Assembly: GCA_032164245.1 (NCBI GenBank)
Contig: JAVMKO010000022.1
Span: 14,507,845-14,571,844, forward strand
Origin: Sternotherus odoratus
Lineage: Eukaryota > Chordata > Testudines > Kinosternidae
DNA: 64,000 bases
Direction: 5' to 3'
Shown here: positions 10,059 to 21,289 of the stretch, one piece after another
How the letters are laid out: every line of letters starts with the position of its first letter
Numbering within the stretch: the stretch's first letter is position 1
The notes under the pieces: generated by a model
What the model saw: the letters and a program-made list of their open reading frames with translations, nothing else
Told to the model about the DNA's origin: nothing
The model's database searches: none
Program-made: the position numbers and the translations under genes

Positions 10059-13000
10059 TAAAGCAGATTTCTTGGCTTTCTCTTTGTCTCTAATCGCTTG
10101 TGTCTTTGGATTTGCATTTCTTGGGGATTGTCCGAGTGTCTATTCCCTCTCTCTGAACCTGGGGTACAGAGAGGGGTCTCTTCTATGCCAGACCAAATAA
10201 CTACAAGCTGCTTCCCAGCCTAAGTTAAGTCTTCACACCCCCAAACCCCACACTATACCCATTGGGAAATGGGGACCATGCTGCCACCACTCAGTAATCA
10301 CCCCAAGACCATGGGGTGGGGTACCTTGACACCCCAATTCCCCCTTTCCCTCTCCCTGAGAGATCGGGATCCAGACTGCTCCCCCCCCTTCTAGCCTGAA
10401 GGTAGAGAGAGACAGACTCCGCACTCCAGCTCATACACACTGAGCTTGTCCTTTAGACCTACTCCCCTTCCCCTCTCCCTTTCCAGCCTGAAAGCAGAGA
10501 GAACTTTAAGGGAAATAAACCAAATGCACTTTATAACTAAAAAGATTTAATAAAGAAAAGAGAATAAAGCATACCTTACAATACAACTTCACCATCTAGA
10601 GTTCTCTAACTTCCCCCCTGAAAAGGCTAGTGACACTCTAAATAGGTACAGAATCTTATGGAAATCAACATATTACTCACCGCACAGCTACTTATGAATA
10701 CAGGAAGGAAAGTAGAAGTTTTCTCCCTCCATAGCTAGAGGCGAAAAAAAATGGGTCTCTTGCCAACGCTGGGACGGCAGGAAAACTGAACTAAAACTCC
10801 CTCCTCTCTGCCTCGTGGTCCAGGGCTCTTACGTCACTCCCTCTCAGGTAACATTAACCCCATTCAGGCAGAATAACACTCTCCAGCACTTTACACTTAT
10901 GACAGGGATCAACAGTGAAAATTCAGATTTGGGGAAGGATGTGAATTTGATTATCTGCAATGCCTTTTCCTTCTTTCACAACTGTGTTATTCTGAAGAAG
11001 ATGCAGAGATGAAAATCCTGATTCTCATTTGCACTAAGATCATTTTACACACCATTGATAGCATGAAAGGCTTTAAGATGGGAATAAATTATATTTAGTA
11101 TAAAAGAATATCAGTCTCGGAATCTTTAGGTGAGCTGGTGCTTGTACGTTGGAAGTAAAAAGCAAATTTGATTGCATGTTCTCTTATTTAATGTGACACA
11201 TTGTGGTACATGGAAACATCATGAGCTAAATTCTGCTCTCGCTGATCCTGAAGCCAAAAGAACAACTCTGGGTTTAGAACAGTGTCAGTGGTAATAGGTT
11301 TTTTCCCAGAGTAAATGTCCTGTTTTCACAGCCAGATTTCTTCTCTTTATCCATCTCATGTGCTAGCCCTCTGGAAGAAACACAAGATTATCACAGAGCA
11401 TGAAGCCTTTTTAGGCAGGTTTCATTCATATATCTACCTTGGATTTGGGAATGAAATTATCCCTTTTCATTCTGAAAATCCCTCCTGCAAAAAGGCCACT
11501 ACTCTTGGCTCACTCTCTCACAGTAACACTATTAATATCTTGGATGCAAAAGAAAAGGAAAAATTAAATTACCAGTAGAATCCCCTTCCTGATTTAAGAG
11601 AACATCCCTAACCTGTGCTAGAATAAAGTACAAAATCTCCTCAAACCTATTAGCTGACTGAACATAATAATTGTTTTTGGCAACACTCATAGGTAGGTAA
11701 ATAATTAACATGCCATTTTGCAATCATAGTACAAGTGGAAAAGAGGGCCTTTTGTTTTCCAAGGTAGTTTAGGTCAAACTGCGGCACCTGAAAAGCAGTG
11801 GAGAAAAAAAAATCGTATCTGGATAGATAAAAGGCTGACATGCTGCAAAATGACTGGCAAATTGTGACTGTCACAATGTCACTTGACAACTCACATAAGA
11901 GATTATAATTAAAACAACTTGTGAACAGCAATCCAGCTGAAACAAATACATGAAATCCAGAATGACCAAAGCAAAAAAAATATTTTGCCATGTTTGTTAA
12001 CAACTGCATTTAGCAAATGTAAAGAGATGAAGCACAGACTAGGAGGAGGCTTCTGGGATAAATTTTGCAAACATTCTTTGCAAGATTCCCAGTTGTATCT
12101 GAAGGCAAGACAGCAGATAGAAGGTTAAGGGGCAATCCTGACTCCAATACCTGTATCTGCTTCTGAATTCTTAGTTCTGAAGGAAAAATAAACATTCAGT
12201 GTTACTTCCAGCTTGTCCTTCAGAAAGGGGTGTAATGTCCTCTCCTCCCCAAACACATGTGCACACAATATACCCAAGATAGGACACATTCCACTGAAGT
12301 TAAATGGCTTTTATGAAAAGGGGTTCAAACTGCAAGTACCTTGAGATTCGTGCATAAGAGCATTAGAACTTCACAGGCTCAGCCTTCTCTCTGGACAAAT
12401 TCATGTGCAGCAAGAATGGTTTATTGATAGCAGATCTAAATACATACTAAAATTACAGTTGTGATCAGTGACGAAAAGTTGGGTAGACAAGGCTAAAACC
12501 TCAGTTCCAGTCATTCTGGCTGCACACAGTGCTCTGTTCTGTATAAAAAAAACAATAATTAAGCGGATTATGTTGTATTTTCAATATCTAAATGGAGATA
12601 GTTATCATATGCTATGCAACGAAGAGAGAGTATTAGTGTTGAAATCCTTGGTTGGTAAGGAAATACTGCAGCTAATCCTGGAAGCAGAGGAGCAGAACTG
12701 TGATCTGTGAATCTTTGATTACAAAAGATTAGAGCTAGAAAGAAACGTTAGAAGAGATTACGGTGAGAGCCTGCGATGGACAAATGGACTTTGAAAATTC
12801 ATCAGCAACAAACATTTTAAATGTGAAAGCTAATGTGTCCATCTCTTTGCTAGGATCTTATTTCCCTTTGTCACTGGAGTTGGGATTGGGATGATATTGG
12901 CAATGATTCCCCCACCATAAATGTGATCCTGTTTCTGACATTTTTCTTCTGTTCAACCACCTAAACTATCCCAATACTTCGGGATCTAGCTGCCTTGTTC

Positions 13001-14079
13001 CTAAATGTTGGCTTTGTCTCCAATTCCAATATTATCTGCAAACATGGAGATTTTTTAAAATTCCAAAATCCAGTCTTACCTATAGTAGTAAGAATAGATT
13101 TACTCATACTGGTTTATGGGCTAGCCCACTCATAACACCTACAAAGTTTTCCATCATTGCCTCCTCTTGTTAAGCTAGCTGTCCATCTGCCTCCTTCCTC
13201 TCAATGGATATTCTCTTTCCTGACTCTTTCTTGACATTAGGCATTGGTCTTTGTTAAATGATCTGCCAGTGTACGTATAGAATGTCTCTGGCCTACCAGA
13301 ATTTCTCTGGCAATCCTGCATATCAAACCACATATTTTTATCCCTTATTTGGTTCCTTCCATTGTGATTACTCATAACATTTCTTGTATAGCAGCAGGAC
13401 AGAGGCTTTCACTTCATGAAAGTGTAAATTACTGATGTCAGAGAACTAATTGTTTTGGTTAGCAGAAAGGCTAGAGATCAATAATTCACAGTGTGACTGA
13501 CTGTCACTGAATGTGGCTTGAGAGCTGTGCAGTGGCACAGTGAGAATCTGTATAACTGAGCAGGCACCAGGTCAACAGTGGGTCAGGAGGAGAAATAGAT
13601 CCACAGGAGTCTTAAGAGTAAACTCTTAACTTTACTGAACTATTCAGGGAGATACTTGCAAAAGCAGACTTGTGAACTTAAGGAAATGCTCTTAGACAAT
13701 AGCGGCAGGAATCAGAGAGGCAGTCAGATAGGGACCTAGCTGCAGTACAAGAAGCTCTAAGTTTAGAGAGGCTCAGGGTGAAAGGGAACTACACAGTCCC
13801 GTGCACAAGGGAAGGCAGCACACTATCAGTGTGATGGCTTCTGTAAGTTACTGGAGAAAACAGCAGACTTATATCCTGTCTGATGAGGCCTTGGGTACCT
13901 CCGTGGTACAGGCAGAGAATTGAGCCCAATGGTAGCAAGGTTGAAAAAGTCACTAGTCAGGACATTGAGTTGCAATGAACAGATGTTCCACAGAAATACC
14001 ACCAGGCACAGTGATGAATTGTGCTCCACTGATCTTCATACACCATGCCAGGCTCTGTGCAATGGCAAACTAGCACTGA
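10059..14079. other. Intergenic, no supported gene
   Basis: About 4 kb without a recognisable exon. The piece at about 10190-10880 has C-rich tracts followed by an A/T-rich block with AATAAAG motifs and could be an old LTR read from the opposite side, but I see no bordering TG/CA pair or duplication to confirm it. The rest is AT-rich. Confidence 0.35.
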
Positions 14080-14340
14080 ATTTATTAATCGAATTCAAGG
14101 CCAAAAAGCCATTAGATCATCTAGTCTGTCATGTATAACACATGGCAAAAAATGTCACCAAATTATCCCTGTATGGAGACCAATAATGTGTTTGGCATCC
14201 ATTGCTGATAGAAGGACACCAAGAGATGAAGAATCTACCACTTTCCTTGGTACTTTGTTCCAGTGGTTAATCGTTCTCCCCATTAAAAATGTATGCCTTT
14301 ATTTTTAATTTGAATTGTTCTGCCTTTAGCTTTTAGATAT
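14080..14340 (-). mobile_element. CR1 LINE fragment (older subfamily)
   Basis: The block starts with GAATTCAAGGCC...AGATCATCTAGTCTG (near 14091) and runs to TTGAATTGTTCTGCC (near 14310). It is the complement of a CR1 3' region of a subfamily different from the adjoining copy at 14345-14725, and more degraded. Confidence 0.75.
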
Positions 14341-14344
14341 CAAA

Positions 14345-14725
14345 TAATAGAATATCAGGGTTGGAAGGTACCTCAGGAGGTCATCTAGTCCAAACCCCTG
14401 CTCAAAGCAGGACCAATCCCCAACTAAATCATCCCAGGCACGGCTTTGTCAAGCCTGACCTTAAAAACCTCTAAGGAAGGAGATTCCACCACCTCCCTAG
14501 GTAACCCATTCCAGTGCTTCACCACCCTCCTAGTGAAAACATTTTTCCTAATATCCAACCTAAACCTCCCCCACTGCAACTTGAGACCATTACTCCTTGT
14601 TCTGTCATCTGCTACCACTGAGAACAGTCTAGATCCATCCTCTTTGGAACCCCCTTTCAGGTAGCTGAAAGCAGCTGTCAAATCCCCCCTCATTCTTCTC
14701 TTCTGCAGACTAAACAATTCCAGTT
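14345..14725 (-). mobile_element. CR1 LINE, 3' end, minus orientation
   Basis: The complement of a CR1 3' end: TAGAATATCAGGGTTGGAAG, GGTCATCTAGTCCAAACCCC, TCCACCACCTCCCTAGGTAA, CATTCCAGTGCTTCACCACC. The minus strand keeps a 97-residue open frame (14717-14424) that reads [20 protein letters not shown] and ...TRSNGLKLQ, the CR1 ORF2 C-terminal end. Confidence 0.92.
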
Positions 14726-15748
14726 ATAGTTACATTTTAATTATATCAGGACAAGAAAGAGTTAAATAGTAATAATAGCAAAATATCAGTATTCTAATTT
14801 TACTGCTGAGGCAGCATGGACAGATGTTACTGAGAGTACAATTAATACTACACACAGACCCTTAAGCCAGAAAGAGTCATACCTAATTCCTGGCAGGTTA
14901 TATAAAGAACCCCATTATTAAAAACTCCTGGGAAATGAGGGAGGAGGAATAAAAAGTGTGTTTTCCCCTGACATTATGGTATAACTGAAGGACTACCCCA
15001 GGACAAAGAGACATGTGCTGCAGTCTGAAGTCATGGCAGTGAGGCAACCTAATGTGCCAGCGAGTGGAGTAGCTTCGCTCTAGTCTGGGCTAACTGGATC
15101 CCTCCTGTCCAACTCACTGTGTGCTCACCAAAGTCAAGTTAATCTTAATTGTATTGTATTTCTCATGTCCATGTAAAAGGAGAACTGGGCTGTTGCTATG
15201 TGACATGTTTTGGATCAGATTCATGAAAACGTAACAGCAGCTAGTGATTACTGGGGATGTATCTGGGATGCTAACAGTGGTGTAAGAAACAGGAAAACTC
15301 TAAGGACAAAATAAATGAGATGGGAAGGCAGGTTGGCTACTGATGAAGCAGGAGAGGGCAACAGCCCTATTATAAATGAGAATGCAGAGGTCTCAACGAG
15401 GCCAAATAACATGCAGCCACGCCAACCCCCTTAGTCACCCAGACTACTTCCCCAAGATCTGCCCAGTCTCCACTGGGACCTGAGCACTCCCATTTCTAGA
15501 CATCCTTCCAATGTTATTCAATTTGGTGCTTCTTGCTATGCTGCATATAGCTGTTTCTAGAGACTTGATTCCCATTGGCTATGACTAATGTTTGAGTCAC
15601 TTGTTGGCCTCAATCTTTTGCACAATAATTTCAATGCCCAAATAATTTCGATATCTGCTTTTGTATGTAGATTAAAACTCCTGCTGCCATGTGAAATGGC
15701 GTGAGGGATTTTTTTCAAATTAACTACAGTTTGAATCTTATTAATTTT
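14726..15748. other. Intergenic, no recognisable feature
   Basis: No exon, RNA gene or clear repeat identified. Confidence 0.4.
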
Positions 15749-16936
15749 GGACTAGATTCACAAAAGGACTTAGGCACCTAGCTGCCATTTTAGGCACCTA
15801 TATTCCAGAATGAAGCCCCACTGGGATTCACAAACCCCATGATCTGCCACTGAAGCCAGTAGGTGTCACAACTTGCATGGCACCTACATTTTTGCAGTAA
15901 GTATTCTCTATATGCTTACATTTCTGCATGTGCACTGCATCCCCACCCCAGGCCTCTGGATACGTAAGCCCCAGAACTATGCATGAGCTGGGGAAATATA
16001 AACATTCCTCTGCCAAAGTTGCCTGTGGGGATTGATCCACTAAGCGTGGTCATAGCTCATCACTAAGTTGGACTGCTATAAGGGAGCTTATGCAAAATGG
16101 CCAGGTGGCAGACGACCTCTCTCATGACTTTCAGCTTGCTGATTAGAGTACTCAACTGAGATGTGAGCCATTCCCCCTTCCTCTTGTCCCCAGTTCAAGG
16201 TCCCCCCCTCACCTGAGAAGGAGAAGAAATTTGGACAGGATTGTACTACCAGTCAGGTTGTACACTGGGCATCAGTCTCTGCTGTTGAAGCTGTTCCATT
16301 GTGAATAAATAATTTTAAGAAGTCATTGTAGCTGGGAGACTGGATCCTGGGTCTCCCAAGTAGTGCTCTAACCATCAGGATAGAGAGTCATTCTCATGCT
16401 TGAGATCTCTTTTGCTCTGGCCGAGTGACTCATTATTTATTTACAATGGAACAGCTTCAATAGGACAGACTGAGGGAGCCCCATATCAGAATATCCCATA
16501 TATAGCCCAGTGAGTGGGTACTCATCTGAGAGATGGCAGATCCTTTCTTACCTCAGGTGAAGATGGGGCTTGAGCTGGAAATCTTCCACATCCCAGGTGA
16601 ATATCACTTGCTAAAAGTTATGAGGGAGCATCTTGCGAAAATGTAGTCACCTAACCATAAGAGAGAGTTTGCAGCTGAAAATCCCAAGAAAAGTGAGGCG
16701 CTGAACTTCCTGAGCGGAGCAGAGTTTAGGACACCCGACTATCCTTAGAATCTCCCATTGGCTAGTTGAGCTGGGGAACTGCCTAGCATGCTGGCTTTTG
16801 TGAATCCCATGCCTGTCTCTCGCCATTCATTGTACAGGGAGCCCCAGTGCCTGACTTAGACTTCATTAATGTACAATTTTCTAGGCATGGTGCCACTCAG
16901 CATCACTACATCTAAGTTTCTTTGTGAATCTAGCCC
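15749..16936. mobile_element. Composite 1.2-kb inverted-repeat element with tRNA-like modules
   Basis: The ends are long imperfect inverted repeats. The left end begins GGACTAGATTCACAAAAGGA; the complement of the right end begins GGGCTAGATTCACAAAGAAA. Both arms carry a second GGGATTCACAAA further in. Inside are at least three stretches resembling tRNA heads: TGATTAGAGTACTCAACTGA (about 16140) with AGTTCAAGGTCC (about 16193), a minus-strand one at about 16390-16320 with GGTTAGAGCACT and GGATCCAGTCTC, and a weaker one at about 16505-16590. It has no coding frame. It is probably a MITE-type element; the superfamily and target duplication are not clear. Confidence 0.6.
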
Positions 16937-17284
16937 TTTTTGTGCATGCTACTGCCTCTCTTGGTTATGTCTATCTGGTTTCTGGTCACACTGCAGCCAG
17001 CGGGAGCCAAAATTAAGTCCTTCCCCAAAATAAACAATCTGTAATTCTTATACCAGCCCTCAGTTCTAAGCACCCAGGTTGGCTATATATCCATGGCAGC
17101 CTTTTTGTCATGATGTTACTGTCCTGTGTAGTCACTAAACTCATCAATCAAATCTTTTCTAAAGCGACACTTGGTTTAAAAGGCTGAGAGGAAAATGAGT
17201 GTTAAAGTAATTAGATTTCCAATCTCAGTTTCCATGTGAGGATATAACTGGAACATTTGTTCCAATTACATTTGCTTTATAGTT

Positions 17285-17350
17285 CAGTATGAATTTTCAA
17301 TAGATAGGTTTGAGATAAGAAAGCAGCAATTCAAATGCAATTATATAAAC
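17285..17350 (+). promoter_or_regulatory. TSHB: TSHB proximal promoter: Pit-1-like, GATA and TATA elements
   Basis: TATGAATTTTCAATAGAT at 17288-17305 is an AT-rich site of the kind bound by the pituitary POU factor Pit-1 (POU1F1). AGATAAG at 17313-17319 is a GATA site, and TATATAAA at 17342-17349 is a TATA box. The order and spacing match the well-studied mammalian TSHB promoter, where Pit-1 and GATA2 act together in thyrotrophs. The predicted start is about 17370-17380, roughly 970 bp before the ATG exon. Confidence 0.8.
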
Positions 17351-18346
17351 GGTACGCTCAGCCTGGTATTAGCGTGGAGAGTATAAAGCACAGTGAGAGC
17401 TTATGCTGGGTCACAGCCTCTCCAACTCCACAATGCAGACTCAGGCTCCTGTATTGAGGAAAGATTCCACTGCCAACAGGTTGGTCTTTGCAGGTTCAGC
17501 ATTGTTGCAGCTACTGCGTGTTGTAAACTGGACAACCTAATGGCTTTGGCTGGGGAAACTAAAAGCTGAGAGAATTCAGAGGGTGATGTCCATAAATTTG
17601 TAGTCCTGTCAGTTCAACTTTGTACTTTGGAAGTTGTTGAGCAAACCCTGGAGCTAATCAGAGCTTTATTCCTGGGATCCATCAGCATGTATGGGAAAGG
17701 TCAGCAGCGCCAGTAGACGGTTGATTGATTTGAACTCTTTACTGATTTCCTGTCATTTGTTGTCATTTACAAGAATGTTACTTAATTACTGGCAGTGTGC
17801 ATATCTCGCCAGCTCCACTCAATGGCCTCTAATTAAAACAGCCAATTGGTGTGTCAGAAATGTGACGATGTCTGTCTACACAGCCATTTAGTTTCATTCT
17901 TTCACCATTCTATAGGACTTACTTTCTTTAAAACCAATGGGATTATTTGGGGTTTTGTGTTTGAACTCTAGAGCTCATTGTTTCTTTCATGTGTCAGCAT
18001 TTCTTAGATTTTAAGTAGGGAGGGCTGGGGAAACTTCCTGCTATTTTATTGGAACAGCATTTTAGGACTCATTAACAAAAAGCTCTGTGTAATGGGATTT
18101 AGTAGGAGGAAGTGAACATGAGATTTGTCTATTGTTTCATGTTTTGGCACCCTGCCTCTGGCAGCAGTCAGTACTATTTAAAATAAAGGACTAAGGGTAG
18201 TGGAACTTTGTCAGGTTCTTGTTAGATATAATTTCATTGTCTTTCCCTTTTGGGAATAATATAACTTGTTCCCTAGTGGATTTTCAGAACATGGCAGAAG
18301 GCCACATCTAATGCTTTCTCCTTTGATATTTTGTCTTTTCATCTAG
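17350..18346 (+). other. TSHB: TSHB 5' non-coding exon and intron 1, inferred
   Basis: The coding exon starts right after an AG acceptor, one base before its ATG, so a separate non-coding first exon is needed, as in other vertebrates. A second TATA-like motif, TATAAAG, lies at 17382-17388. A possible donor is CAG/GTTGGT near 17478, but exon 1 cannot be fixed from sequence alone. The remainder would be a short intron with no recognised repeat. Confidence 0.45.
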
Positions 18347-18347
18347 C

Positions 18348-18509
18348 ATGAGTCCCATCTTTCTGATGTCCATTCTCTTTGGCCTGACTTTTGGGCAGGC
18401 AATGTCTTTTTGTGCTCCCATTGAGTATATCATCCACGTGGAGAAGAGAGAATGTGCCTACTGCCTGGCCATCAACACAACCATCTGTGCTGGATTCTGC
18501 ATGACACGG
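18348..18509 (+). CDS. TSHB: TSHB first coding exon
   Basis: The acceptor AG is at 18345-18346, the ATG at 18348, and the exon ends in CGG followed by GTACCA at 18510. It has 54 codons: signal peptide, then [19 protein letters not shown] and [11 protein letters not shown]. Reading through the donor gives a 61-codon open frame whose last residues are intronic. Confidence 0.96.
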
Positions 18510-19541
18510 GTACCAGGCGCTATTCTGTTCTAGGCAGGTGCTTCTTTGGGCCCACTGCTGTGGTATGAACATCGGAACTCACTCTGTACTTCCTCTAGAA
18601 AATAAGCGGGACAAACTATTAATCTCTTATGTTATTTACAATAGAGAAAAAATCAGACACCTTCCACATTTGGCAAATCATTCAGATACAGAGGCAATGA
18701 GGGGAGAAGCCATCTGATGGATCTGGTGCCTATAGCAAAAATGTTGTTGTAGTAGAAGATTGGTGGCTGCTGCTCACATTCCAATGTCGTCTTCTATGTT
18801 TTGGGGGGTTAGGGTGGAAAAGAGATTCTTCTCCCACTTAATGAGGGACAATTTTTTATAAATTACTAAGTGAATTGTTTCAGTAACATCTGCCTCATCA
18901 TGTGTGCAGCTGGTAAGTAAAAGCATTGATCACAATGATGGCAGTACAGTGTGGGGAGAGAGGTGTCTCTCCCATAGGCTGGTCCCATGCTACCCTTAAA
19001 CTAATAGGCAGTCAGTGCAGGTCTCGGAGCTCTGGTGTCACCTGTCGGTTTACCTCTGAGCCAGGCAGCAGGTGCAGCATAATGTGGAAATCTTCATAGA
19101 GATGTGGAGACTATTGGCATGCAGATTTTCAGTGAGAGATCTCAGTAGAACTACACTAGAAATTCAGCCATTACGGTCTGCAGGGAAAGATGCCTGCCTT
19201 TTGAACACAATCAGAATGACTCAGAGAGGTCTTGAGTCACTGGGTCACTTGCGTATCCTTCAGTAAAACAGAATAACATCATCTCTTTCTTTTTGTAGGA
19301 CAGCAATGGTAAGAAGCTACTCCTCAGAAGTGCCCTGTCCCAGGATGTGTGCACATATAAAGACATGGTGTACAGAACAGTGGTACTCCCTGGCTGCCCA
19401 CGACACACCGTCCCCTATTACTCTTACCCAGTGGCGACGAACTGCAAGTGTGGTAAATGTAACACTGATTACAGTGACTGCATTCATGAGACAGTCAGGA
19501 CAGACTACTGCACTAAACCACAGAAGCCCTATCATGTGTAA
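18348..19541 (+). CDS. TSHB: TSHB, thyroid-stimulating hormone beta subunit
   Basis: TSHB is the hormone-specific subunit of thyrotropin. It pairs with the common alpha subunit (CGA), is secreted by pituitary thyrotrophs and activates the thyroid TSH receptor. Two coding exons, 18348-18509 and 19299-19541, give 134 residues. Residues 1-20 form a signal peptide ending GQAMS, and the mature chain starts FCAP. All 12 cystine-knot cysteines are present, with CAGFC at 47-51, the glycosylation site NTT at 43-45, and [13 protein letters not shown] in the seat-belt region. The mammalian CAGYC motif has F in place of Y here. The chain ends at QKPYHV, a little shorter than human (138). Splice sites are standard and the frame is intact. 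An AATAAA follows at 19616. Human order and orientation with SYCP1 and TSPAN2 are kept. Confidence 0.97.
19299..19541 (+). CDS. TSHB: TSHB second coding exon
   Basis: The acceptor is TTTTTGTAG ending at 19298. The exon opens with [20 protein letters not shown] and closes with [11 protein letters not shown] and TAA at 19539-19541. It carries the remaining cysteines, including the CKCGKC cluster and the CNTDYSDC loop that sets hormone specificity. Confidence 0.96.
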   Translation, partial: DSNGKKLLLRSALSQDVCTYKDMVYRTVVLPGCPRHTVPYYSYPVATNCKCGKCNTDYSDCIHETVRTDYCTKPQKPYHV

Positions 19542-19640
19542 GCTTATTACTGAATGGGGTAGAAATGTACCATCTGCCCCAGAGTTAGCTAGTGGTTATC
19601 TATAACTGAATCATGAATAAAATTGTATTTCACAACAGAT
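19542..19640 (+). terminator. TSHB: TSHB 3' UTR and polyadenylation signal
   Basis: A short 3' UTR with AATAAA at 19616-19621, 75 bases after the stop codon. The cleavage position is inferred at about 19635. Confidence 0.75.
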
Positions 19641-21289
19641 GTGAAAATTGGTCTGTAGAATTTGTTAATCTAAAGGAATCCTAGCAAATTTACTGTCATA
19701 TCACCCCGATAGGACAAAGCAACTGCAACATTGGAGGGCACTGGTGGAAGTGCAGAGAGGCAAAGAGGATAAAAGGAATTGGTGCTCAAGGAGGAGTTAG
19801 GCATTGCTAGGGGGATGTGCCCTGGCCTATTGGATGACGTTCTAAGATGTGGTGATCTCCTGCTGTATCATCTCCAAACTCAGCACCTGACAGATTATTT
19901 ATTTTGTATCTGTTCCTTGCCCCTTTGTGCCTTTTAGACTGGGTCACTGCAGTCTGCTCATTTCCTCTTTGCTCTAAGGTGCTGACATCCATGTATACAG
20001 CTTAATACTGTCTGTCTGAGAATGCCTATTCCCATGTGTACTGTCCTTGGGTGCGCAAACTATATGTCTGTGGCTTTAAACAGCTGGAGCTGGGAATTCT
20101 AGAATCAAGGACTTTGCACTGAGAAACCCCCTTCCCAACTTGACTGAAGGAGCCTGGGTTTGTTGAGCTTTTTGGCTTATCTGTAATTTATGTTGAAGGG
20201 CAAAAGAGGGGGGGGGGGCAAGTTGAACCTTCTGTTTGAGTTTTGGTTGTAAAGATTATATGAAATGTGGTTCGGACATATTGGGCACATTTAGTCACTT
20301 AAAAAAATAAATAAAATAAGTGGCACATGGTCCTCTCCCACAGTACATTTAAGTGGAATTACATATGCCCTGCTCCTCAATTTGAGGTCTACACTCACTC
20401 TGTGCACAGTAAGTGACAGCCTTCTCTTAGGTGCTGAACAAGCATGGGTGAAGAATCTCTGTCCATTCGTAGGGAAATAAGAGTAGGTGAATGAAGGAAT
20501 TTTTGCCTTACTACGAACCTCTGCAGATGTGAAACAGCAACAGGTGGCTCAATGTTAAGCTATAAATAAAACAGACCAAAAATGCAGTGACAGGGCTAGG
20601 TAGTTTCTAGCTGGTGGGTCACAGCCAGGGGAAAAAGCTGCAGGACCCTCTCACATCCCCTCACCTGGGCCCCCTAATCACCCACATCACTCAGGAAAGT
20701 GTTTTTTTCATACAGTTGAGTGAGAAAGTTTTAGCGCTGTAAAGGAGCAGTGTAGACAAGGTCTAAGTATTGCTCTCTGCCAGGCACTAGGAAAGCAAAG
20801 ATGCTGCACCATTGTAGTTTGATAGAAAACAACCACAGCCTTTGTTTGTTAACAGAGGTGTTGTGCCGTTAAAGCCATATAACGAATGAATACCCTGCCT
20901 AGCCACATTCTGCTTCCCCCCAGAGAGGCGGTGGGGCTAGCCCCAACTGTTTTCGGTACCTGCCAAAAAACTCTTGCCAGTACTGCATACTGGAGGGTAC
21001 TGCCCTCCTTGCATTACAGCAGCTTGGCCCCACTTGATGCTGGGGAAGGTCTCAGGTCGTGCCTCAGGCACCTGTAACAAATTTGGAGCGGACAGAGGAG
21101 TGGCGGCTGATGCTTGCGGGCCTGTGTAATGCAGATCCTACTAGCGGGGGCTGCACCCCAGCCATCCACTGCACCAGCGTGTGGCCTGCTCCTGCTTTCC
21201 CAGCCAGCCCCATAGGCCCAGGTTGCTGATACCATGACCTGCCTCCCCAGCACGTGCGCCTGTGTGTGAAGGGGGCGGGGCAATAACTG
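19641..21289. other. Intergenic between convergent TSHB and TSPAN2
   Basis: No exon is supported. A G9 run lies near 20210. The text at about 20720-20768 (GCGCTGTAAA...GTGTAGACAAGG) looks like one end of a chelonian MITE related to the element at 56026-56290. GC content rises from about 21040. Confidence 0.4.

Noticed and set aside
10190..10880. Possible old LTR
   Set aside because: AATAAAG-rich text and C-rich tracts are suggestive, but no TG/CA ends or duplications are found, so it is not called.
16137..16205. Possible functional tRNA gene
   Set aside because: Box A and box B resemblance only. The spacing is long and no acceptor stem pairing is visible, so it is treated as tRNA-derived repeat sequence.
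19306..19605. 99-codon plus-strand frame over TSHB exon 3
   Set aside because: It is an out-of-frame reading of the true TSHB coding exon, which is read in the frame giving [10 protein letters not shown].
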